From Novosphingobium profundi (GTDB lineage Bacteria > Pseudomonadota > Alphaproteobacteria > Sphingomonadales > Sphingomonadaceae): a stretch of 64,000 bases of DNA. The translations under genes were made by a program, and so were the position numbers. Positions within the stretch are counted from its first letter, which is position 1, and every line of letters begins with the position of its first letter. Below are positions 42,793-51,776 of the stretch, piece after piece. The stretch is taken from assembly GCF_018491765.1 (NCBI RefSeq), contig NZ_JABWCU010000006.1:310001-374000 (forward strand), written 5' to 3'. Under the pieces are notes generated by a model. It saw nothing but the letters and a program-made list of their open reading frames with translations. It was not told where the DNA came from and made no database searches.

Positions 42793-44013
42793 ATGACTGA
42801 CCATGGCTGTGATCTGGCTATTCTGGGGGGCGGGCTTTCGGGGGCGCTGGTCGCCCTGGCGCTGGCGCGCACGCGTCCCGAACTGCGGATCGCGCTTGTC
42901 GAGCAGGGCGAGCGATTCGGGGGCGATCATGTCTGGTCCTACTTCGACAGCGATCTCGCGCCCGAGGGCTGGGACCTGCTTGCGCCGCTCGTCGCGGCGC
43001 GCTGGGACGGCTACGCGGTCCGATTCCCGGGCTACGAACGCACCCTCGAGACGCCCTACGCAAGCGTGACCAGCGAACGGCTCGACGCACACCTGCGTGA
43101 AGTTCTTCCGCCCGAGGCCCGTTTCCTGGGCGCGCGGGTCGTCGCGGCCGATGCCGGCCATGTCGCGCTCGCCGATGGCCGGCGCATCACCGCCGGGGCG
43201 GTTCTCGACGCGCGCGGGGGGCGGGGGCTGGCGCACATGTGCGGCGGCTGGCAGGTCTTCCTGGGTCAGATGCTGGAGCTCGAGGCACCCCATGGCCTGT
43301 CGCGGCCGGTGGTGATGGACGCCGATGTCGAGCAACTGGACGGCTACCGCTTCGTCTACCTTTTGCCCTTCTCGCCGACGCGGATCTTCGTCGAGGATAC
43401 TTATTACGCCGATGCCCCCCGGATCGAGCGCGAGGTGCTGGCGGCGCGTATTGCGGCCTATGTGGCGGCGCGCGGCTGGCGGGTGCGCGGCTGCGCTTAC
43501 GAGGAGGCGGGCGCGCTTCCGGTGATCGCCTCGGGCGATTTCGAGGCCTTCTGGAACGCGCCGGGCGAAGACGCCGCGAGCGCCATTGCGGCCCGCGCCG
43601 GGGTGCGCGCCGCCCTCGTTCACCCACTGACCTCGTATTCGCTGCCCGATGCTGTACGCTTCGCGCTCCATCTCGCCGGGCTCGACAATGTCTCCGGGGA
43701 GAGCCTAGGAAGGACCTGTCATGATTGGGCCGCACACCACTGGCGCGAAGGGCGCTTCTACCGCATGCTGACGACAATGCTGTTCGGCGCCGCCGCGCCC
43801 CACGAGCGATGGCGCATGCTCGCGCGTTTCTACCGCCTGCCCGCGCCCCTGATCGAGCGCTTCTACGCCGGCCGGTCGAGCCTTGCGGACATGGCGCGCG
43901 TCCTTGCCGGAAAGCCGCCGGTGCCAGTGGGCGCGGCGCTTGGCGCGCTTGTCGGGCGCGGACGGCCGCTCGCGGACCTCGCCCCGCCGGGCGCTGTGGG
44001 AGCGACGCGATGA
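42793..44013 (+). CDS. crtY: Lycopene beta-cyclase
   Basis: Forms beta-ionone rings on lycopene to give beta-carotene. The 406-residue FAD/NAD(P)-dependent CrtY has DLAILGGGLSGALVALALA (dinucleotide motif), YRFVYLLPFSPTRIFVEDTYY and PLTSYSLPDAVRFALHLAG, all CrtY blocks. The ATG at 42793 has no strong ribosome-binding site. It overlaps crtI by ATGA. Early gene of the crt run. Confidence 0.93.
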   Translation: MTDHGCDLAILGGGLSGALVALALARTRPELRIALVEQGERFGGDHVWSYFDSDLAPEGWDLLAPLVAARWDGYAVRFPGYERTLETPYASVTSERLDAHLREVLPPEARFLGARVVAADAGHVALADGRRITAGAVLDARGGRGLAHMCGGWQVFLGQMLELEAPHGLSRPVVMDADVEQLDGYRFVYLLPFSPTRIFVEDTYYADAPRIEREVLAARIAAYVAARGWRVRGCAYEEAGALPVIASGDFEAFWNAPGEDAASAIAARAGVRAALVHPLTSYSLPDAVRFALHLAGLDNVSGESLGRTCHDWAAHHWREGRFYRMLTTMLFGAAAPHERWRMLARFYRLPAPLIERFYAGRSSLADMARVLAGKPPVPVGAALGALVGRGRPLADLAPPGAVGATR

Positions 44014-45488
44014 AGCGGGCCTGTGTCATCGGTGCGGGGTTCGGCGGTCTGGCGCTGGCGATCCGCCTGCAGGCTTCCGGGATCGCGACCACGCTCGTCG
44101 AGGCGCGCGACAAGCCGGGCGGGCGGGCCTACTACTGGGAGCGGGAGGGGTTCACCTTCGACGCCGGCCCCACCGTCATCACCGATCCCGACTGCCTGCG
44201 CGAGCTGTGGATCACCGCCGGGCAGGACATGGCCGACGATGTCACGCTGATGCCGGTCATGCCCTTCTACCGGCTCAACTGGACCGACGGCGTCTCGTTC
44301 GACTATTCGAACGACGAGCCCGCGCTGCACCGCGAGATCGCGCGCATCGCCCCGCAGGACCTTGCCGGATACGACGAGTTCCAGCGCTACGCGGCGGGGG
44401 TGTGGCAGGAGGGCTACGTCAAGCTTGGCCACGAATCGTTCCTCGATTTCAGCAAGATGATCAAGGCCGCCCCGGCGCTGGCACGCTATCAGGCGTGGCG
44501 CTCGGTCTATTCGATGGTCTCCAGCTTCGTGAAGGACGAGCATCTGCGCCAGGCGCTCTCGTTCCACACCCTGCTGGTAGGCGGCAACCCGATGAGCACG
44601 AGCGCGATCTACGCGCTCATCCACAAGCTGGAGAAGGACGGCGGCGTGTGGTGGGCGAAGGGCGGCACCAACCGCCTTGTCGCGGGCATGGTCGCGCTGT
44701 TCGAGCGGATCGGGGGAACTATGCGCCTGGGCGACAAGGTCGTGCAGGTCCACACCGTGGGCGACATGGCGACCGAGGTGGAATGCGCCAGCGGCTGGCG
44801 CGAGCGCTTCGATGCGGTCGCCTCGAACGGCGACATCATGCACACCTACCGCGACCTGCTGTCGGACAACCGGCGCGGCGCGCAGATGGCGAAGAAACTG
44901 GCGACCAAGCGTTTCTCGCCCAGCCTTTTCGTGGTCCACTTCGGGCTCGAGGGGACCTGGCCGGGGATCCCGCACCACACGATCTTGTTCGGTCCGCGCT
45001 ACAAGGGCCTGCTCGACGACATCTACGAGCATGGCGTGCTGCCGCGCGATTTCTCGATCTACCTGCACCATCCCACGGTCACCGACCCCTCGATGGCACC
45101 GCCGGGCAAGAGCACATTCTACGCGCTGATCCCGGTTGCCAACATGGGCAAGCTGCCGATCGACTGGGACGAGGTCGGCCCGATCCTCGAGGAGCGCGTG
45201 CTGGCCGAAGTCGGCCGCCGTCTCGTGCCCGACATAAAGGACCGGCTGGTGACCAGTTTCCATTACGCGCCCAACGACTTCGAGGCCGATCTTGCCGCCT
45301 ACAAGGGCAGCGCCTTCAGCCTCGAGCCGATCCTCACGCAAAGCGCCTGGTTCCGCGGCCACAACCGGGATGACCAGCTGCGCAATTTCTACCTCGTGGG
45401 CGCGGGCACGCATCCGGGGGCAGGCATTCCCGGGGTCGTGGGCAGCGCCAAGGCGACCGCCAAGCTCATGCTGGGCGACATCGCATGA
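44010..45488 (+). CDS. crtI: Phytoene desaturase
   Basis: Introduces four double bonds into phytoene to give lycopene. The 492-residue FAD enzyme starts CVIGAGFGGLALAIRLQASG, has FTFDAGPTVITDP and a C-terminal FYLVGAGTHPGAGIPGVVGS, the carotenoid-desaturase signature. It is coupled to crtY (ATGA overlap) and to the next gene (ATGA overlap at 45485). A 548-codon antisense frame over it is a shadow. Confidence 0.95.
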   Translation: MKRACVIGAGFGGLALAIRLQASGIATTLVEARDKPGGRAYYWEREGFTFDAGPTVITDPDCLRELWITAGQDMADDVTLMPVMPFYRLNWTDGVSFDYSNDEPALHREIARIAPQDLAGYDEFQRYAAGVWQEGYVKLGHESFLDFSKMIKAAPALARYQAWRSVYSMVSSFVKDEHLRQALSFHTLLVGGNPMSTSAIYALIHKLEKDGGVWWAKGGTNRLVAGMVALFERIGGTMRLGDKVVQVHTVGDMATEVECASGWRERFDAVASNGDIMHTYRDLLSDNRRGAQMAKKLATKRFSPSLFVVHFGLEGTWPGIPHHTILFGPRYKGLLDDIYEHGVLPRDFSIYLHHPTVTDPSMAPPGKSTFYALIPVANMGKLPIDWDEVGPILEERVLAEVGRRLVPDIKDRLVTSFHYAPNDFEADLAAYKGSAFSLEPILTQSAWFRGHNRDDQLRNFYLVGAGTHPGAGIPGVVGSAKATAKLMLGDIA

Positions 45489-45925
45489 GGGCGCGCGAAC
45501 TGGCCGCACTGCGCCAGGCCTGGGGCTGGACGGGGGTTGAATTCAGCGAGATCGTCGCCCATTCGCTGTTCGGCCACCTGCTCGTGCTCGATGCCTCGGG
45601 CACCTATCACTATCTCGATGCCGAGCTTCTCGAACTGGCCGAGCTGGGCGATGAAGCGGCGGCCCAGGCGCACATGGCCAGCCCCGAGACCCAGATCATT
45701 TGGCGCGCCGATGCCCATGTCGCGGCCGCCGACGCCCGGCTCGGCGCGACCTTGCTTGGCGAAGTCTACGGTTTTCGGCCCGAGGCGCTCATTGCGGGGG
45801 ACTACGAGAGCGAGAACATGGTGCGTATCGATCTGGCGACCTACATCCGCTTCACCGGCGACATCGCCGGACAGATCAAGGACCTGCCCGAAGGCGCGCA
45901 GGTCCATTTCGAGGTGACTGACTGA
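45485..45925 (+). CDS. DUF1851/Tdi1-like protein in the crt operon
   Basis: A 146-residue acidic protein overlapping crtI by ATGA, so it is translated with it. The central LFGHLLVLDASGTYHYLDAE and later RLGATLLGEVYGFRPEALIA resemble the DUF1851 (Tdi1 immunity C-terminal) fold, in which a small beta-rich domain reports a housekeeping-like context in many genomes. Assignment is tentative. No carotenoid reaction is known for the family. No signal peptide. Confidence 0.5.
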   Translation: MRARELAALRQAWGWTGVEFSEIVAHSLFGHLLVLDASGTYHYLDAELLELAELGDEAAAQAHMASPETQIIWRADAHVAAADARLGATLLGEVYGFRPEALIAGDYESENMVRIDLATYIRFTGDIAGQIKDLPEGAQVHFEVTD

Positions 45926-45926
45926 A

Positions 45927-46523
45927 ATGAAACGTCTTGCTGTCTATTGTGGCTCGGCCACGCCGCAGGATCCGCGCTACGTCGAACTCGCCCGCGAGGT
46001 CGGCGCAACGCTCGCGGGAATGGGCATCGGCGTGGTCTACGGGGGCGGCCGGCTGGGCCTGATGGGCGCGGTTGCCTCGGGAGCGCTCGAGGCGGGCGGC
46101 GAAGTGATCGGGGTCATCCCCGAGGCGCTCACCGGGGCCAACGGGCGCGGCGGCGAAGTGGCCAATCACGCCTGCACAGAGCTTCACATCGTCAAGGACA
46201 TGCACGAGCGAAAGGCCGCCTTCACGCGGCTTTCGGACGGCTTCGTGGTGTTGCCGGGCGGGGTCGGCACGATGGACGAGCTGTGGGAGGCGGTGAGCTG
46301 GTCGCAGCTGGGCTATCACGACAAGCCGGTCGGCGTGCTCAACGCCTTCGGGTTCTACGACGGATTGCTCGCCTTCAACCGGCACATGGCGGAGGTCGGC
46401 TTCGTGCGGCCCGCGCACCAGGGCATCATCCTGGCCGAGACCGAACTCGATCTGCTGCTCGAACGCATGCGCGCGCACGAGCCGATCGTGCCGATCGTGA
46501 AGATGGATCCCGACACCTTGTGA
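45927..46523 (+). CDS. LOG-family protein (TIGR00730), cytokinin riboside monophosphate hydrolase-like
   Basis: A 198-residue Rossmann-fold protein. The family signature PGGVGTMDELWEA is present at about residues 110-122 with SRAxAF-type ERKAAFTRLSDG before it. Family members cleave N6-modified AMP to base plus ribose-phosphate, and some act on AMP or IMP. It begins 2 nt after the previous stop. Its role beside carotenoid genes is unknown. Confidence 0.88.
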   Translation: MKRLAVYCGSATPQDPRYVELAREVGATLAGMGIGVVYGGGRLGLMGAVASGALEAGGEVIGVIPEALTGANGRGGEVANHACTELHIVKDMHERKAAFTRLSDGFVVLPGGVGTMDELWEAVSWSQLGYHDKPVGVLNAFGFYDGLLAFNRHMAEVGFVRPAHQGIILAETELDLLLERMRAHEPIVPIVKMDPDTL

Positions 46524-46578
46524 GGCGAGCGGGGCTCCTTCGCATCGATCGGACTGCGGACACGGGGAGGGTGACTGC

Positions 46579-47568
46579 GTGAGCGGGGCCCCGCCTTACG
46601 ATCGCGCCGCGCTCGTGTGGTTCGCGCGCCAGTCGATCCGCATGGGCTCGAAGAGCTTCTCGGCCGCGAGCCGGCTGTTCGACCGCACCACGCGCGAGCG
46701 CGTCTGGCTGCTCTACGCCTGGTGCCGTGCCTGCGACGACATTGCCGACGACCAGGACCACGGCCGTGGTCGCGGGAGCGGCGCGATCGGTCCACTCGAC
46801 GCCGATTCGCGCCTGGCCACGATCCGCACCCTGACCGAACTGGCACTGGCGGGCGAGCAGACGGGATCGCAGGCCTTCGACGCACTCGGGCAGCTCGTGC
46901 GCGAGGTGCCGATCCAGCCCGCCATGATCGAGGACGTGATCGCGGGCTTCGCGCTCGACGCGCAGGAATGGCGGCCGCGATCGGAGGCCGACATGCTGCG
47001 CTACTGCTACCACGTGGCAGGGGCCGTCGGCGTGTTGATGGCCGTGGTCATGGGCGTGCCGGCCGAGGACGGCGATGCCTTGGCGGCCGATACGCTCGAC
47101 CGGGCCTGCGACCTGGGCATCGCGTTCCAGCTTGCCAACATCGTGCGCGACGTGTGGGAGGACGATGCCAACGGGCGCTGCTACCTGCCCGTGGAATGGC
47201 TGGTGGAAGCCGACATTCCCCCCGGCGAACTGACCAAGCCACACTACCGCGCGCGGCTGGTGCGGGTGGTGGCGCAGGCCTGCGCGCTGGCGCGCGGTTA
47301 CGAGGCCTCCTCGCGGGAGGGGGCGATGCGGCTGCCGTTTCGCCAGCGCTGGGCAATCCTGGCGGCGGCGAACATCTACGGCGGGATCGGGCGCGAAGTG
47401 GAGCGGCTGGGGCCCCATGCCTGGGACCACCGGGTCTCGACCTCGAAACTCGCCAAGGTGGGCATGCTGGCCGCCGCCGGACGCGAGGCGTGGCGCGGCA
47501 CATGCTTGCCGGGCACCCGTCCGGGGCTCTCGCGCCGCGATCTGGTCGCGCTCGCGCGGGGCGCCTGA
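46579..47568 (+). CDS. crtB: Phytoene synthase
   Basis: Condenses two geranylgeranyl diphosphates to phytoene. The 329-residue protein has both Asp-rich motifs, CDDIADD at about residue 52 and NIVRDVWEDDANGR at about 190, and the RCYLP-type region GRCYLPVEW. The GTG at 46579 has GGGAGGG 8 nt upstream. crtE, crtZ and others are not in the window. Confidence 0.95.
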   Translation: MSGAPPYDRAALVWFARQSIRMGSKSFSAASRLFDRTTRERVWLLYAWCRACDDIADDQDHGRGRGSGAIGPLDADSRLATIRTLTELALAGEQTGSQAFDALGQLVREVPIQPAMIEDVIAGFALDAQEWRPRSEADMLRYCYHVAGAVGVLMAVVMGVPAEDGDALAADTLDRACDLGIAFQLANIVRDVWEDDANGRCYLPVEWLVEADIPPGELTKPHYRARLVRVVAQACALARGYEASSREGAMRLPFRQRWAILAAANIYGGIGREVERLGPHAWDHRVSTSKLAKVGMLAAAGREAWRGTCLPGTRPGLSRRDLVALARGA

Positions 47569-47668
47569 ACCGGTCCAATCGCGGTCTTTGCGCCAGCGCA
47601 AGGTACTGGACAGCGAAAGGCGCATGTTCCAGTCTTCCCGGATAAGAAGATCGGGAGACCAGCCAGCG

Positions 47669-48067
47669 ATGCCAGAATTCTCAGTCGCGCCCGCGTGGAC
47701 CGCGTTGTTCATCGGCCTCTTCGCACTCTTCGCCGGCATCGGCGAATGGCGAAAGCCGGGCCACTGGCACAAGCTTATCGGTGAGATCGTTGCCTCGCCC
47801 GCGCTGCAGATGGTCACCGGCCTGGTCGAACTGTTCCTGGGCGCGGTGGTCTATCTCGCCAACCCCTGGGCCTCGCCCGACTGGCTTTCCAGCCTGATGA
47901 GCGTGGTCGGCGGCCTGATGTGCATCGAGGCCTTGATGGTGCTCGCCTTTTCCGACGTCTACATGGCCTTCTGGCTGCGCCGTTTCGGGCCGCTCTCGCG
48001 GCTGTGGTGCGGGGCTTCGATCGTGATCGGTGCGGGCCTGATCACGGTGGGCGCGCTCCACTTCTAG
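47669..48067 (+). CDS. Hypothetical four-helix membrane protein
   Basis: A 132-residue protein with four hydrophobic segments (about residues 9-25, 47-68, 79-101, 107-130) and a GEWRKPGHWHKL loop. I do not recognise the family. GGGAG lies about 12 nt before the ATG; an ATG at 47624 is possible. The stop shares CTAG with the convergent SRAP gene. Confidence 0.7.
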   Translation: MPEFSVAPAWTALFIGLFALFAGIGEWRKPGHWHKLIGEIVASPALQMVTGLVELFLGAVVYLANPWASPDWLSSLMSVVGGLMCIEALMVLAFSDVYMAFWLRRFGPLSRLWCGASIVIGAGLITVGALHF

Positions 48068-48696
48068 GCGTTCACCCGCATTTCGAGGAGCGAAGACGAA
48101 TAAGGCGCGACGAGCGCCTGTGCCTTGCCCCATCCGCCACGAAGCCAGGTCTCGTGCGCTCTGGGATCCGGCGGCAGGATCACCGGCATCGTCTCGCGCC
48201 CCTCGGCGCGCAGAGCGGCATTTGCCTCGCAGGTCACGAGCGCGAAGGTCGGGATTTCACTGTCCTTCCACACCCCGGCGAAGGCGAAGAGCGGCTGGTC
48301 GGCGCATGCAAACCAGCACTGGCGCCGCTTGCCGTCGGTGGGTGAGGTCCTGCCCCATTCCATGAAGGCGCTGGCCGGGACCAGGCAGCGGAATTCGGGA
48401 TTGCGCAAGTTTCCCACCCAGAAAGGGCTCTCGAGATTGCGTGCAGTGAGGATGCCGTGCTGGCGCCCGTCCTCGAAGCTGCGCGGTGGGGGGACGCCCC
48501 ATAGCCGGGGCACCATCCGGCGCGGCTGGCGGGTCTGCGGCATCGGCCCGGCAACCGCTTCGCGCCCGGCGGTGATGACCGGCGCGAATTGTCCCGGGCC
48601 TACCGGACCGCCTGCCCAGGGATCGCCGCGCGTGTCGGTCTCGAAGGTGCGTCCGATCGCGGCGGCGGGCGCCTCTAGGCGGTAGAGCAGGGTCAT
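48064..48696 (-). CDS. SRAP (YedK/HMCES) domain protein lacking catalytic residues
   Basis: SRAP proteins crosslink to abasic DNA through an N-terminal Cys. The fold is recognisable in this 210-residue protein: CLVPASAFMEWG (the E of the FxEW motif), PTFALVTCEANAALR and TMPVILPPD. The N-terminus MTLLYRLE aligns with MCxLYxL, with Thr in place of Cys2. The N-A-R block reads TAR and the H-D-R-M-P block reads RETMP, so Asn and His are also lost. The start could be 48711 instead, which does not restore a Cys2. Likely a non-catalytic paralogue. Confidence 0.75.
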   Translation of the reverse strand: MTLLYRLEAPAAAIGRTFETDTRGDPWAGGPVGPGQFAPVITAGREAVAGPMPQTRQPRRMVPRLWGVPPPRSFEDGRQHGILTARNLESPFWVGNLRNPEFRCLVPASAFMEWGRTSPTDGKRRQCWFACADQPLFAFAGVWKDSEIPTFALVTCEANAALRAEGRETMPVILPPDPRAHETWLRGGWGKAQALVAPYSSSLLEMRVNA

Positions 48697-49001
48697 GACC
48701 TCTGCGCGCATCGCGCCTTGATCGAGGGCGGTCAAGGGGGGCAAATGAAGGGGCGGCGAGCCGGCTTTGTCCGTTTGATTAGGTGATTGGGCGGCAGTGT
48801 GCTAGTAGACAGCTGCGACGTCTAATTTTGTGACGGACTTTGCCGATTGATAAGCGCCTTAATTCCGGAAAGTCCCCTGTGGATTTGACGGGAAACACGG
48901 CGTGCTTTGGACGACGACTTCCTTTCGAATGACGAACAGACGCACAACCCCGCGGGCACGTTGCATCGCGGGTATACCCTAAATACGAAAAGGAATTCTC
49001 C
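48697..49001. other. Leader and upstream region of the cold-shock gene
   Basis: About 305 bp without a gene. The last 60 bp hold a 6-bp hairpin (CCCGCG at 48949-48954 with CGCGGG at 48967-48972) shortly before the csp ribosome-binding site. A long leader is usual for cold-shock genes, but the promoter was not located. Confidence 0.4.
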
Positions 49002-49208
49002 ATGCCGATCGGAACCGTCAAGTTTTTCAATACCGACAAGGGTTATGGTTTCATCGCGCCGGAAAACGGCGGCGAGGACAGCTTCGTCCACATCAGCGCG
49101 GTCCAGGCTGCGGGCATGATGACCCTCGAGAAGGAGCAGCGTGTCTCCTACGAGGTCGAGACCGGCCGCAACGGCAAGAAGTCGGCGGTCAACCTCGCTT
49201 CGGCCTGA
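49002..49208 (+). CDS. Cold-shock protein
   Basis: A 68-residue single cold-shock domain, an RNA chaperone binding single-stranded nucleic acid. RNP1 (KGYGFI) and RNP2 (FVHIS) are intact. AAGGAA precedes the ATG. The gene stands alone between an untranslated leader and a strong hairpin. Confidence 0.94.
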   Translation: MPIGTVKFFNTDKGYGFIAPENGGEDSFVHISAVQAAGMMTLEKEQRVSYEVETGRNGKKSAVNLASA

Positions 49209-49225
49209 TCGTCTCAGGCCCTGTC

Positions 49226-49250
49226 GGACCGGTGCTTCGCGCACCGGTCC
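49226..49250 (+). terminator. Hairpin after csp
   Basis: GGACCGGTGC and GCACCGGTCC form a perfect 10-bp stem with a 5-nt loop, followed by GGTTTCG, 18 bp after the csp stop. Confidence 0.8.
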
Positions 49251-49295
49251 GGTTTCGCTCCGCAGTCCATTTCACACGCGAGGAGCACTCGAGGC

Positions 49296-49496
49296 ATGAG
49301 CGTAACCTACAAGTTTGCCACCGAGCAGGCGGACGCAGCAGCCAAGGCGGCCGACGAGGCCGCACTCGACAACGTCCGCGAGCGCGCGCTGCGCTCGGAA
49401 ACCGCCTGGCGCCAGATGGCCGACCAGGCACTCAAGACCGAAGAAAGCCGCCGCAAGCGCGAAGAAGCCGCAGCTGCCGCGCGGCTCGAAGCCTGA
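49296..49496 (+). CDS. Small Ala/Glu/Arg-rich helical protein
   Basis: A 66-residue charged protein predicted to be one long helix (AAAKAADEAALDNVRERALR, then EESRRKREEAAAAARLEA). It has a good ribosome-binding site (GAGGAG) and balanced charge. No family recognised. It may be a small cytoplasmic partner protein, or may belong to the csp region. Confidence 0.65.
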   Translation: MSVTYKFATEQADAAAKAADEAALDNVRERALRSETAWRQMADQALKTEESRRKREEAAAAARLEA

Positions 49497-49616
49497 CCCG
49501 GGCCATCGCCCGGCCGCCCCGGCCCACCACGCCACGCACCAACTCTGCGCACGAGCAACGCGCTCTGGCCCGGCCCACTGGACGCCGGCCGCGACGATGG
49601 CTATGATCCGATCTTC

Positions 49617-49719
49617 CCCGGGGAGCCAGCAGGGCGCGAACGCGCCTTACGGCTGAGAGTTGTGGGTATGCTCCACAAGACCCGTCGAACCTGAACCTGT
49701 TAATACGGGCGGAGGGAGT
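49617..49719 (+). promoter_or_regulatory. TPP riboswitch (THI element)
   Basis: The conserved core is visible: GGGGAGCC at the 5' end, GGCTGAGAG, and GACCCGTCGAACCTGAACCTG with TAATACGGGCGGAGGGA at the 3' end. It ends about 60 bp before thiC. Binding of thiamine diphosphate normally shuts off expression of such genes. Confidence 0.93.
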
Positions 49720-49769
49720 GGACGGTGCCGCACGCCGGAAAACCGTTTGTCCTCGCGCCCCCTGACTAA

Positions 49770-51656
<1,887 letters not shown>

Positions 51657-51710
51657 AAAGGCACTGCGGCGCGCGCCTGCGACGGCCCGCGCCGCAGCCA
51701 GAAATTGCAC

Positions 51711-51748
51711 GAAAGCCAGGCCTTCGATCAGGAGAGGGCCTGGCTTTC
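51711..51748. terminator. Bidirectional hairpin after thiC
   Basis: GAAAGCCAGGCC and GGCCTGGCTTTC form a perfect 12-bp stem with a 14-nt loop between convergent thiC and the tailspike-like gene. Confidence 0.85.
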
Positions 51749-51776
51749 GCATATCCGGGTCAGTACGTTTCGGGCC

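Noticed and set aside
43863-45509. Minus-strand open frame (about 548 codons) over crtI
   Set aside because: Antisense to crtI with typical GC-driven composition.
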